A stretch of DNA of 64,000 nucleotides from JBBRHQ01 sp963720735 (GTDB lineage Bacteria; Actinomycetota; Thermoleophilia; Solirubrobacterales; 70-9). The stretch spans positions 558,001-622,000 of the forward strand of contig CAVRGL010000001.1 of assembly GCA_963720735.1 (NCBI GenBank). The letters run 5' to 3'. The position numbers were made by a program, and so were the translations under genes. Under the pieces are notes generated by a model, which saw only the letters and a list, made by a program, of their open reading frames with translations, was not told the DNA's origin and searched no databases. Positions 44,476-52,642 of this stretch are shown in pieces (position 1 is the first letter of the stretch; each line of letters begins with the position of its first letter).

Positions 44476-45687
44476 CTATCCCGCGGCAGACTCAGACGTC
44501 GCCTGCAAGGAGGAATTGAAGTTCCCGCGACCTCGGCGCAGCCGAAGACCCAGGAGCGGATAAACCACGGTCGAAATGATCGCCGCGCCGACAAGCGCCG
44601 TCGCGGTCGATTCCCGCATATCTCCGACCTGAACAGCCAGGGTCGTGATCGCCACGACCAACGGAAGTTCCGTGGCACAGAAGACTCCCAGCGCGACGCG
44701 GTCCCGGAAATCAAGAAGCCGCCTGTAGAGCAGAAGAGCCGGTAGGCCGCGTATCAGCAGGAACAGCGCGACGAACATCGGCAACTTGAGCAGAGCCGTG
44801 GTGCTGCTGAACAGCTCGTCCACATTGAACGCCATCCCGCTGGTGACGAAAAAGAAGGGAATGAGGAAGCCGTAGCCGACTGCCATAAGCTTGGATTCGA
44901 ACACGGCAAGCTCATGGCCTTGCAAGGCAAGCCGGGTGATCATCCCCGCGACGAACCCGCCTAGCAAGAGGTCGAGTCCCAGCTGGGTTGCAAGCGCAAC
45001 GAGTCCGAAGATTAGGACGACCGCGAGCCGTACCGCCAGCTGGCTGCTCGACTCGAAGGTGCGCTCCAATGCGGGCCAGCCCGTCCACGCCGAGCGGACG
45101 GCGACTGCCCCGGTGAAGACGGCGGCCGCGACGAAGAGCAGCAAGATGAGTGCTTCGTGCAGGGGATGGCCGGTCGAGAGGATCAGGGTCACCAGCAGGA
45201 TTGGTCCGAATTCGCCCGACGATCCCGCCGCCAGGAGATAGGTGCCGAAGCTCGTGCGCAGCTCTCCGGCGTCACGCAGGATCGGGATCAGTGTTCCGAT
45301 CGCCGTAGTCGCCATCGCGGAGCCCGTGTAGAGGTCAGAGACAACGATGCTCGCGGCAGCCAGCCCTCCGGCAATCGCGTATGCGAGTCCCAGGGAAAAG
45401 ATCCAGCCGATTCCGGCACGGATCATCGGCTGTCCGCGGATACGCTCGAAGTCGATCTCGTAGCCGGCGAAGAAGAACAGCATTCCGAGGCCGAGGTTTC
45501 CGAAGAACTCAGTCGAGGAGTCTAGGTTCGCGATGTCCAAGACCTGCGGCCCGACGATGATGCCAAACACCAACTCGACCACCACAACGGGCAAGGCAAT
45601 GCGAGGGGATAGGAGGGTGACAGCGAGGCTCGCGACCGCAGCCACGGTGACGATTACGAGAAATGAGGCGGCGTCGACCTGGATCAA
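44476..45687 (-). CDS. Cation/proton antiporter (CPA2, Kef/NapA-like membrane domain)
   Basis: A 403-residue membrane protein with about twelve hydrophobic helices. CPA2 features include LPVVVVELVFGIIVGPQVL, LGLGMLFFFAGYEIDF, AMATTAIGTLIPILRDAGEL and GEFGPILLVTLILS. No RCK/TrkA regulatory domain follows, so this is a membrane-only antiporter. It probably exchanges Na+ or K+ for H+. A second, decayed family member lies at 50344-50813. The start uses ATG 45685-45687; the N-terminus DAASFLVIVTVAAVASLAV is the expected first helix. Confidence 0.88.
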   Translation of the reverse strand: MIQVDAASFLVIVTVAAVASLAVTLLSPRIALPVVVVELVFGIIVGPQVLDIANLDSSTEFFGNLGLGMLFFFAGYEIDFERIRGQPMIRAGIGWIFSLGLAYAIAGGLAAASIVVSDLYTGSAMATTAIGTLIPILRDAGELRTSFGTYLLAAGSSGEFGPILLVTLILSTGHPLHEALILLLFVAAAVFTGAVAVRSAWTGWPALERTFESSSQLAVRLAVVLIFGLVALATQLGLDLLLGGFVAGMITRLALQGHELAVFESKLMAVGYGFLIPFFFVTSGMAFNVDELFSSTTALLKLPMFVALFLLIRGLPALLLYRRLLDFRDRVALGVFCATELPLVVAITTLAVQVGDMRESTATALVGAAIISTVVYPLLGLRLRRGRGNFNSSLQATSESAAG

Positions 45688-46123
45688 AGTTGCTCGGCAT
45701 TCGCCCCTACGAGGCTCAAAGCATCAATGTCTTCGATTGTCGATCCTTTCTACGTGCAGGAGTCGATTCTGGAAGATCTCGACCAGGAGCGTCTGGGCCG
45801 GCAGCTCCCTTGGCCCTGGGATGGCACTGCGACGACGGGACACGGGGGCACCTTTGTCACTGCCCGCTTCGCGCGAGAGATCGGCGGGCGCCCGCTCTTC
45901 GCGAAACGGCCGGTCAAGATTTGCCGCAATGTGTCACTTGGCAGGGGCCTTCAGGCACGGTCCAGGTTGGCCCAGGATATTTAGACTGCCATTTAGAATG
46001 AAGCTGGCGTTCCGAAAGGACCGCCGGATGGACAGGCTCCCCAGCTTCCTGGTGACTTCAGTCGAGGGGGCCGCAATCCGCGGAAAGAACGACGTCGGAG
46101 TCAGGCGGTAGCAGGGCTGGGTA
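45688..46123. other. 436-nt stretch without a convincing gene
   Basis: Base composition is slightly lower in GC than the flanks. The longest plausible plus-strand ORF is 45727-45984 (85 residues, SSIVDPFYVQESILEDLDQE at the start). It has no recognisable domain and lacks a good ribosome binding site. A short ORF (46000-46110) follows. Neither is called as a gene; decayed remnants or regulatory DNA for the antiporter and the VOC gene are equally possible. Confidence 0.4.
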
Positions 46124-46495
46124 ATGGAGCTGCGCGTCGCTCGGCACACGGAGCGCCTGGACGAGGTCGTCACCTTTTACCGAGATGGCATAGGGCTCAC
46201 CGAGATCGGTGGCTTCCGCGATCACGACGGCTACGACGGCGTGTTTCTCGTAGTGCCGGGCACCGGCACGCACCTCGAGTTGACCGCGGGTGGCGGTCAC
46301 GGCGCTCCGGCGCCGCACCCCGAGTCGCTACTCGTCCTTTACCTCCGCGACGAGGACGCGGTGCAGGCGGTCTCGGCGCGCCTCGGAGTCGATCCGATTC
46401 CCTCCGCCAACCCCTACTGGGCCGAGCACGGGGTGACGTTCCAGGATCCGGACGGTTTTCGGGTCGTCCTGGTGCCCGAACGCTGGGAGCCGTAG
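46124..46495 (+). CDS. VOC (glyoxalase/bleomycin resistance) superfamily protein
   Basis: A 123-residue single VOC module with two beta-alpha-beta-beta-beta halves: ARHTERLDEVVTFYRDGIGL, then FLVVPGTGTHLELT, and in the second half VQAVSARLGVD and HGVTFQDPDGFRVVLVPE. The metal-ligand positions include His in ARHTERL, and Glu in HLELT. Members are lyases, dioxygenases or resistance proteins; the role here is not determinable. It is followed closely by a GNAT gene, a common pairing in small actinobacterial operons. Confidence 0.82.
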   Translation: MELRVARHTERLDEVVTFYRDGIGLTEIGGFRDHDGYDGVFLVVPGTGTHLELTAGGGHGAPAPHPESLLVLYLRDEDAVQAVSARLGVDPIPSANPYWAEHGVTFQDPDGFRVVLVPERWEP

Positions 46496-46540
46496 TTGCG
46501 GCGCGATCGCGACCCTCGACGATGCCCCCCCAACGGACTC

Positions 46541-47338
46541 ATGAAACTCGCGACCGACAGCGACCTGTACGTGCGCGGAGCCGCCACCCTCTTGGCCTCA
46601 TGGGAGGAGTACGCCCGCGGGTCCGCCGGTGCCGCGCTCGAGCGGCTGAACGGCGTTTCGGCGGCAGTGTTTCCGAGAAGCCCCGAGCGTGCGGTCTATA
46701 ACAACGCACTGCTCGACCGCGATCTTGGCCTGAGCAAGCGCGCGGCGACCGTGGACGCGATGAAGGCGGCCTACAACTCCGCGGGCATCGACCGCTACGC
46801 CGCGTGGGTCCATGAGAGCGACGAGGGAATGCGCGCCGAACTGAGCAGCCGCGGATACTCCATCAACGAGTCCACCCGGGCGATGGGCATGTCACTCGAC
46901 GACGTCTCCCTCCCGCTCCCCAAGTTCGACCTCGGGACGCTGAACTGGGCCGAGTACCTGGATTACCTGCAGCTCGTCGGTGCGCCTGCCGGCCTGCTCG
47001 GCGGCGCCGACCCGACCGCGTTTTACCTCCTCGTAGCGCGGCTCGCAGGCGAGAACGTCGCGACCGCGCTGGCCTTCGAGCACGACGGTGACTGCGGCGT
47101 GTACAACATGTCCACGCTCGAGCCGGCACGGCGGCGAGGGCTCGGCACCGCGCTCACCGCCCGTCACCTCCACGATGCCCGTGAACGTGACTGCTCGACC
47201 GCAAGCCTGCTGGCCACCCCGATGGCCGAGCGGCTCTACGCGGCGGTTGGTTTCCGCGACCTCGGCCGGCTCCTCGAGTACGTGCCATGGGACGCCGTGA
47301 GCTCCGACGTGGAGATCGCCTGGTACACAGGCGGATGA
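46541..47338 (+). CDS. GNAT family N-acetyltransferase-like protein
   Basis: A 265-residue protein. The C-terminal acetyl-CoA motif is NMSTLEPARRRGLGTALTAR, followed by CSTASLLATPMAERLYAAVGF and LGRLLEYVP, a typical GNAT end. The N-terminal half (NNALLDRDLG, YAAWVHESDEGMRAELSSRG) looks like a diverged first GNAT repeat. ATG 46541 lacks a good ribosome binding site; a TTG at 46496, right after the VOC stop, is an alternative. Substrate unknown. Confidence 0.78.
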   Translation: MKLATDSDLYVRGAATLLASWEEYARGSAGAALERLNGVSAAVFPRSPERAVYNNALLDRDLGLSKRAATVDAMKAAYNSAGIDRYAAWVHESDEGMRAELSSRGYSINESTRAMGMSLDDVSLPLPKFDLGTLNWAEYLDYLQLVGAPAGLLGGADPTAFYLLVARLAGENVATALAFEHDGDCGVYNMSTLEPARRRGLGTALTARHLHDARERDCSTASLLATPMAERLYAAVGFRDLGRLLEYVPWDAVSSDVEIAWYTGG

Positions 47339-47409
47339 GGCTGGCGGCGGAGAGCCTCGACGACGAGCCGGAGTAACGTCGCCGCGCGGCTCGGGACTGT
47401 TCCCCTCTG

Positions 47410-47811
47410 ATGTCGGATCTCAGGGGGATAGCGAGGGTCGCAGCCGGGATGGTCTTCCTGGGATTCGGAATCGCCAAATTCGTGAACCATGCGAGTGAGG
47501 CCGACTCGTTTCGCACCTATGGGCTGCTGGCGCCCGCTGCGTTTGTCTATGCGATCGGGACCATCGAGGTGGTCGGGGGCCTTTTGCTAATCGCCGGGCT
47601 CGGGGCGCGGCTTGCCGCCCTGGTCCTGGCCGGAGACATGGTCGGGGCGATAGCCGTCTCCGGCATCAAGGAGGGGGAGCCGATCAGCCTCGCTTTGGCC
47701 CCAGTTCTGCTCCTGATCACGATCGTCGTGCTCTGGGCGGGTCCTGGGCGTTGGCCGCTCAGCCGGCGAAGCTCCCGGCCGGCCACGGCGCGCCCTGGTA
47801 GCGCTCGATGA
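47410..47811 (+). CDS. DoxX-like small membrane protein
   Basis: A 133-residue protein with four hydrophobic segments in the DoxX pattern: GIARVAAGMVFLGFGIAKFV, AAFVYAIGTIEVVGGLLLIA, LAALVLAGDMVGAIAVSGI and LALAPVLLLITIVVLWAGPG. DoxX family members are membrane components linked to thiol and quinone redox in some species. The tail overlaps the convergent hypothetical gene by 53 bp. Location near DipZ and a redoxin gene is compatible with a redox role but proves nothing. Confidence 0.75.
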   Translation: MSDLRGIARVAAGMVFLGFGIAKFVNHASEADSFRTYGLLAPAAFVYAIGTIEVVGGLLLIAGLGARLAALVLAGDMVGAIAVSGIKEGEPISLALAPVLLLITIVVLWAGPGRWPLSRRSSRPATARPGSAR

Positions 47812-48223
47812 CGGGCCCTGGTGGCGGCGGCACTCTGGAGAAGAAGTCCGCGCGCACCGTCGTCGCCGGGAAGAGCCGGGCGAACGGATCCTGATCGAAG
47901 AGCCGCGGCTCGGTCGCCACGGTAACGGCTCCGGCGCAGCGGCTCTCGTCCAGCGAGAAGGTCGAAATGCAGACCAGATCGTCGCCGAGTAACGGGATCC
48001 ACCAGGCGAGCGTATCCCGGCGCGCCTGCTGGACCTCCGGCTCGTCGTAGCGCAGGGCGGCGTCTGAGTCGGTGAGCGCGCAAACGTGCACGTAGGAGCC
48101 AGCGACCCTTTGGCCGCCGACGCAGCGCGCGTCGATCCGCATGCGCCGCCCCGGCCCGTGCGGATCGTCGCTGAGCCGCTCTCCGTCGAACCGGACGTAG
48201 GCAAACGGAAGGGCAGTGCTCAC
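47759..48223 (-). CDS. Hypothetical protein downstream of the redoxin gene
   Basis: A 154-residue protein starting at GTG 48221-48223, which overlaps the redoxin stop (GTGA). It contains YVRFDGERLSDDPHGPGRRM, SYVHVCALTDSDAALRYDEP and LVCISTFSLDESRCAGAVTV, with three Cys. There are no membrane segments. I do not recognise the family. Tight coupling to the redoxin suggests a shared function. The C-terminus overlaps the convergent DoxX-like gene. Confidence 0.6.
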   Translation of the reverse strand: MSTALPFAYVRFDGERLSDDPHGPGRRMRIDARCVGGQRVAGSYVHVCALTDSDAALRYDEPEVQQARRDTLAWWIPLLGDDLVCISTFSLDESRCAGAVTVATEPRLFDQDPFARLFPATTVRADFFSRVPPPPGPVIERYQGAPWPAGSFAG

Positions 48224-48726
48224 GACTCCGGCACCTCCCAGTCTTCCCGGATCTCGCGGGCGATCGCCCGCATCTCCTGGCGCAGCTCCTCCATCGTCGC
48301 CCGACCCCAGTACCAGTAGCCGTTGAACTCGGAGTGGATCGTCAGGTCGGGGAAAAGGGTGTAGGCCGCCGGGCGGTAGGGGTCGTGCAGCGTGTCGGTT
48401 CCCTCGCACAGCGGAAGCTGCTTGAGCCAGCGACGCTCCGAGTCCGAGAGGAAGGTGAAGCGGGCGCCAAGCCCCGCCCGGAAGGCCGATTGGATCTCAG
48501 GTCCGTCGACGCTCACCACCACGATCTTGGCGTAGGCGACCTCGAACTCGTCCTGGACGGTGCAAAGCTTCCGCATGTAGCGCTGCTCCTTCGGGCACCA
48601 CCAGCCGCGGGAGGTGATCAGCACGATCGGGTCCCCACCCGAGATCTCCGAGAGGGTCCGGAGCCGCCCGGTGTGGTCGGGGAGGTCGAGATCCGGGAAC
48701 CGGCTGCCCGGCGAGAGGTCGGTCAT
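48220..48726 (-). CDS. Redoxin (AhpC/TSA-like) domain protein
   Basis: A 168-residue thioredoxin-fold protein. It begins SPGSRFPDLDLPDHTGRLRT like peroxiredoxins and has the active-site loop LITSRGWWCPKEQRYMRKL with Cys44. The classical peroxiredoxin TxxC threonine is not preserved (TSRGWWC), so activity may differ. A second cysteine lies at 55, and Cys107 later. An inverted repeat sits 35-59 nt upstream of the ATG (48724-48726) and could bind a redox regulator. Confidence 0.8.
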   Translation of the reverse strand: MTDLSPGSRFPDLDLPDHTGRLRTLSEISGGDPIVLITSRGWWCPKEQRYMRKLCTVQDEFEVAYAKIVVVSVDGPEIQSAFRAGLGARFTFLSDSERRWLKQLPLCEGTDTLHDPYRPAAYTLFPDLTIHSEFNGYWYWGRATMEELRQEMRAIAREIREDWEVPES

Positions 48727-48760
48727 GGCACCAGGTAGAGGTCCGTCGGCACCCCAGCAC

Positions 48761-48785
48761 CGTTACAGCTGACGCCGCTGTAACG
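48761..48785. promoter_or_regulatory. 9-bp inverted repeat upstream of the redoxin gene
   Basis: CGTTACAGC (48761-48769) and GCTGTAACG (48777-48785) are perfect complements separated by 7 nt. The site lies 35-59 nt upstream of the redoxin ATG on the minus strand, a typical operator position. The regulator is unknown. Confidence 0.45.
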
Positions 48786-48900
48786 CCTGCCGCCCGCTCG
48801 CTCGACCAGACTGCTCCACGCCTCGACAGCTGCATGTCGAGTCGTACGATGCTGACGGCTAACCAAGCTTGCAAACCAGCATGGAAGGGACGTCATCCGA

Positions 48901-49308
48901 ATGAATGCGAATCAGCAGGATTCCGACGGTGCCACGCGGGTGGCCTACATCCTCGGCGTACCCCTGGCCGAGAACGTCGTCCGCCAGTGGCCTCAAATGG
49001 GCGAGATTGTCCGCACCAGCAGGCTTGTCGCCGACGTCGAGGGTAACTTTCCCGAGCTCACCCTCGAAGTCGGCAGGCGTCTGCAACTCGATGATGTCGT
49101 CGTGGTCGAGTGGACCTGCAACTACGGTGACGGACGCCTCTACCGGAACGTGACCATCGGCGAGCTGGAGGACGGGCAGGCCGTGCGCGTCACCGACTAT
49201 TGGGGCGAACCCACCGAGACACCCGAATGGCGCCAGCCGCTGACCGATCGACTCGACATGGGTGGCGACACCGTCTGGCCTGACAACGAGCACCTCGGCC
49301 ACTACTAA
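48901..49308 (+). CDS. SnoaL/NTF2-like hypothetical protein
   Basis: A 135-residue protein. The C-terminal two thirds read LQLDDVVVVEWTCNYGDGRL, YRNVTIGELEDGQAVRVTDY and WGEP, the strand pattern of SnoaL-like NTF2-fold proteins (compare the YWGEPF ending common in that group). The expected N-terminal helix is weak, and the first ~25 residues look unrelated. Start ATG 48901 follows GGAAGGGACG. Function unknown. Confidence 0.65.
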   Translation: MNANQQDSDGATRVAYILGVPLAENVVRQWPQMGEIVRTSRLVADVEGNFPELTLEVGRRLQLDDVVVVEWTCNYGDGRLYRNVTIGELEDGQAVRVTDYWGEPTETPEWRQPLTDRLDMGGDTVWPDNEHLGHY

Positions 49309-49320
49309 GTCTTCGACCCG

Positions 49321-49674
49321 TTAGAAGAGGTGCCTCACCGGTAGTCCGTCTGGGGAACCCGGAAGTGGAGCCCAGCGGCTTCGGAGTGCTCGGATTCGCT
49401 CGGCGTGCACGATCACCGGTCGCCCGTCTTCATCTCGCCAACGCGAGCGGATCGTAATGTCGCCGCTGTCGGTCAAGTAGCGGATCATCGCCGTGGTCTC
49501 TTCGTCGCCCACGTGCACGCTCAACACCTCGGCTGCGGTGACCGGCTGCGGAACGGCCGGAGGAATTTGCGAATGCAGATCCTCGCTGAAGTCGTCCAGG
49601 ACCGCGTCCATGTCGCCACGTACCACGGCGTCAGCATGGCGGCTGATGTGACCCCGCATCTGTTGATCGTCCAT
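49321..49674 (-). CDS. NTF2-fold hypothetical protein
   Basis: 117 residues from ATG 49672-49674. RGHISRHADAVVRGDMDAVL, DDFSEDLHSQIPPAVPQPV and TIRSRWRDEDGRPVIVHAER follow the helix-strand order of SnoaL-like/NTF2 proteins. The frame stays open upstream and includes a helix-turn-helix-like stretch (VPEWEALVAAGILRPRGRR, about 49755-49815). The native protein could therefore be longer or represent a fused remnant. No clear upstream start is visible. Confidence 0.55.
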   Translation of the reverse strand: MDDQQMRGHISRHADAVVRGDMDAVLDDFSEDLHSQIPPAVPQPVTAAEVLSVHVGDEETTAMIRYLTDSGDITIRSRWRDEDGRPVIVHAERIRALRSRWAPLPGSPDGLPVRHLF

Positions 49675-49923
49675 GTCTATTCCGAGCGGCGTGGGCATGG
49701 GCTCCGTGAGCCCCAACCTGGCAACCATACCCAGCTTCCCCAGAGCCCAAACGCTTGATTCCCGGCGTCCTCTAGGCCGGAGGATCCCAGCTGCGACGAG
49801 CGCTTCCCATTCGGGGACGGTGATTCGACGAACCGTCGGAATTTGCGACGCCCGGCATTGTCGATGGGCGGGTGGGCGGCAGGGTCCGGCGGTGTGATGT
49901 GGAAGCTGCAAGGCGAGCCCAGC

Positions 49924-50402
49924 ATGGCCCAGCCGACACAGCCCAAAGAAATGCCGGGGGGATTCGTCCTCGCACTGGGGACACTGGCGTCGGTGAGCGC
50001 AGCGCCCTACGGCTACACGGTGTCGGTCTGGAGCTCGGGCGCGATCCTGATCCATTTCCGGGGAGCCCGAATGTCGGTGATGTCTTCCTCTTCATCGCGG
50101 GTGCCCTCGCCGGCTTCACCGCGGTCGCCCTACTCGCCCATCGACCGCTGCGAATCACCAGCCCGATGGAGCCCGGACGCGAGGGGGTGCTAGCCGGACT
50201 GCTTCATTGGTTCTCGGTCGGGGTTGCGGTTGGGGCAGTGGCCCTAATCGCCCAGATCGGCAGCTGGGCGGCCTGGCCGTTGAGCATGTTCGGCGCGACG
50301 TCGCTGTATTTGACCGGAGCGGCGCTCGAGCTTGCCGCCGTCTCCCGAACTCGGCGATCGCCGCGGTTGCGATCACCTGCTGGCCGAACTCGGTGCGGCT
50401 GA
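49924..50402 (+). pseudogene. Small four-helix membrane protein, frameshifted and truncated at its 3' end
   Basis: The first frame, from ATG 49924 (or 49897), reads EMPGGFVLALGTLASVSAAP and YTVSVWSSGAILIHF. Near 50062 the frame shifts and continues SPNVGDVFLFIAGALAGFTA, LLHWFSVGVAVGAVALIAQI and GATSLYLTGAALELAAV. Four membrane segments result. After about 50343 the sequence is antiporter DNA from the opposite strand, so the natural C-terminus appears lost at a deletion junction. The family is unknown. Confidence 0.55.
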
Positions 50403-50813
50403 CGCCGGTCTCGAGCAGCGGCACGATGTTGATGCTGAGCGAGGTCGCGGCGAAGACGATCGCGATCAGCAGCGGCTTCTCGATCAGGCCCGTCGCCCCC
50501 AGAGCAACCGCGATCGCCCGGCGAGCAGCATGCCGATCCCGAACTGCTCCACCGCCCTCCTGAGGCGCACGCCGCGCAGCTGGTCCACCTGGATCTCGCG
50601 GCCGGCGAGGAACAGCAGGGCGGCGAGACCGATCTGTGAGAAGAGCTCGACCGGCGGCGTCGTCTCGGCGATCGCCAGCACCTGGGGCCCGACGATGATC
50701 CCCCCGACCAGCTCGAAGACGATCGAGGGGATGCCGAGGGGCGGCAGCAGCTCGCGAACGAAGGGCGCCAGGAAGGCGATCACCGCGACGATCACGAAGC
50801 TGCGGTCGGGCAT
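50344..50813 (-). pseudogene. Remnant of a second cation/proton antiporter (N-terminal third)
   Basis: From ATG 50811-50813 the frame reads SFVIVAVIAFLAPFVRELLP, PSIVFELVGGIIVGPQVLAI and LFSQIGLAALLFLAGREIQV, clearly CPA2 antiporter sequence like that at 44.5-45.7 kb. After GIGMLLAG (about 50520) a one-base shift puts AIAVALGATGLIEKPLLIAI and VPLLETGVSRTEFGQQVIAT in another frame. Similarity stops at AIAEFG near 50344, where a different gene begins. The remaining two thirds of the antiporter are absent. Confidence 0.75.
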
Positions 50814-50817
50814 CAGC

Positions 50818-51963
50818 TCATCCGCGTGCCTTGGCGGCGCCCTCCTCGTCGCGGCGCCTTACGCGGTAGAGCTTCACCCGGGCATCGATCCCCCTCAGCC
50901 GGCGCTCTCCGGCGAAGGAGTAGGCGAAGCTCTCCCCCGCCATCTCGATCGCGGCCTCGCTGGCCAGCACCGACCCCGGCCGGGCGATGTCGGTGATCCG
51001 GCTGGCCAGGTTGACCGGGCGCCCGTACCAGTCGCCGCCTCGGCCGATCGCCTCGCCCGCAGCCGCCCCAACCCGCACCTGGGGAAATCCCTCTCCCTCC
51101 TCGTCAGCGGCCGCGACCAGGCTCAGCCCGGCCTCCAGCAGAGCGACGGCGTCCGGAGAGATCAGCATCGCAGCGTCTCCGATCAGCTTGATCAGGCGGA
51201 CCGGGGGCTCGGCAGCCTCCGAGGCCAGCTCGCCGAGCCGCCCGGCAACCCTCCCCAGCTCCACGCCGGGGAGGCGCTCCCCGAGCTTGGTGAAGCCGAC
51301 CAGGTCCGCGAAGCAGACCGCGATCTCGGTACCGCCCGAGTCCGGCCCGAAGCCGCCTCCCGCCGCCATCACGCCGCGGCCGATCTGGTCGCGGAGCTGG
51401 CGATTGAGGACGTACTGGATGATGCTCGCGACTTCCGGGCCGAGGACGCGTGCCGACATCGCGAATCGCAGCGCAACCGCCCGCTCGTCGTCACCGGGAG
51501 CGATCACGTTGCGGCCGAGAACCTCCCGGGTGCCCTCGGCGATGTTCGCCATCGCCATCCCCACCGCGCGGGTCATCTCGACGATGTCGTCATCGGCGAT
51601 TCCAGCCTCGCGGAAGGCGCGAAGCCGCTCCGCAGCGGCGAGGTCGTGCTCATCGAGCCCCGGCTCGCCCGGGTCGACCTGGGGAAGCCCCATCGCCCGG
51701 TAGAGCTCCTGGAGGAGGTCGAGCTCGACCCCGCTGATCTCCGCGACCTGCCGCGGCGTGTAGCGCTGCCCCTCGCCCGAGAGGACCCGCTCGACCGGGA
51801 GCAGGGCGAGCCGGTTCTGCTGCACGGCCTCCCTCAGCTCAGCGAGGCCTACGCCGTCGGCCTCGAGCTCGCGCAGCAGCCCGAGGCGGGCATCGCGGGC
51901 CTCTCCCTCGAGCCCGTCCAGCAGGCCCTCGGCCTCGAAGTCGATCCCGGGGCGGTCCGCCAT
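50818..51963 (-). CDS. Class III adenylate/guanylate cyclase with N-terminal regulatory domain
   Basis: A 381-residue predicted nucleotide cyclase. Residues 1 to about 200 are helical (EVLGRNVIAPGDDERAVALR, YVLNRQLRDQIGRGV) and resemble the autoinhibitory pH-sensing domain of mycobacterial Rv1264. The catalytic domain follows: AVCFADLVGFTKLGERLPG (metal Asp), RLIKLIGDAAMLIS (substrate Lys and second Asp) and GRPVNLASRITDIARPG (transition-state Asn and Arg). All catalytic positions look intact, so cAMP synthesis is likely. It is divergent from the LON-domain gene. Confidence 0.88.
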   Translation of the reverse strand: MADRPGIDFEAEGLLDGLEGEARDARLGLLRELEADGVGLAELREAVQQNRLALLPVERVLSGEGQRYTPRQVAEISGVELDLLQELYRAMGLPQVDPGEPGLDEHDLAAAERLRAFREAGIADDDIVEMTRAVGMAMANIAEGTREVLGRNVIAPGDDERAVALRFAMSARVLGPEVASIIQYVLNRQLRDQIGRGVMAAGGGFGPDSGGTEIAVCFADLVGFTKLGERLPGVELGRVAGRLGELASEAAEPPVRLIKLIGDAAMLISPDAVALLEAGLSLVAAADEEGEGFPQVRVGAAAGEAIGRGGDWYGRPVNLASRITDIARPGSVLASEAAIEMAGESFAYSFAGERRLRGIDARVKLYRVRRRDEEGAAKARG

Positions 51964-52019
51964 CGTAGGGCCATTCTTCCCTGCCGGGCCGGCGGACGCG
52001 GGCTCCTAGACTCCATGGG

Positions 52020-52637
52020 GTGCCGCAACGGCTTCCGATCTTCGAGCTGCCGGTGGCCCTGCTTCCCGGCGAGCGCCTGCCGCTTCACATCTTCGAGGAG
52101 CGCTACAAGCGGATGATCGGCACCAGCCTCTCCTCGGGCGAGGAGTTCGGGATCCTCTTCCGCGACGACGACGGCGCCCGCTCGGTCGGCTGCACAGCGC
52201 TGGTCGAGCAGGTGCTCCAGCGCTTCGATGACGGGCGCCTCAATGTCGTGGTCGCCGGCGGGCAGCCGTTCAGGGTGATCGATCGCTTCGGCGATCCCGA
52301 GGAGCCCGGCGCGGAGGTGGAGATGCTCAATCCGGCCTCCTCCGGCGCCGCGCCTGCGGGCGCCGCGGCGGCACGCGCCGCCTTCCTCGACCTCGCCGAA
52401 CGTGCCTCGGGCGAGCGCCCCGCCGAGGACGAGGTCGCCGCGGAGAGCTCCTACGGACTCGCCGCGAGGGTCGAGCTTCCGGCCGAGACCAAGCAGGAGC
52501 TCCTGCAGATGCGCGACGAGGGAGAGCGGATGACGCTGCTGGCCGAGGTCTTCCGGAGCCTGCTCGAAGCGCTCGGGAGGGCGGAGGAGGTCGCCGAGCT
52601 GGCCCAGTCGAACGGCAAGGTGAGGATCGGGCCGTAG
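52020..52637 (+). CDS. LON N-terminal (substrate-binding) domain protein
   Basis: A 205-residue stand-alone LON-SB domain. It begins QRLPIFELPVALLPGERLPL, then HIFEERYKRMI and SVGCTALVEQVLQRFDDGRL, with VVAGGQPFRVIDRF. The C-terminal helices (PAETKQELLQMRDEGERMTL) complete the fold. There is no ATPase or protease domain, so it is not a Lon protease; family function is unclear. Start is GTG 52020-52022, 57 nt from the divergent cyclase. Confidence 0.87.
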   Translation: MPQRLPIFELPVALLPGERLPLHIFEERYKRMIGTSLSSGEEFGILFRDDDGARSVGCTALVEQVLQRFDDGRLNVVVAGGQPFRVIDRFGDPEEPGAEVEMLNPASSGAAPAGAAAARAAFLDLAERASGERPAEDEVAAESSYGLAARVELPAETKQELLQMRDEGERMTLLAEVFRSLLEALGRAEEVAELAQSNGKVRIGP

Positions 52638-52642
52638 GCGCC

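Noticed and set aside
43845..50813. The accessory stretch as a prophage or integrative element
   Set aside because: No integrase, transposase, phage structural gene, tRNA or flanking attachment repeat was seen; small metabolic and hypothetical genes only.
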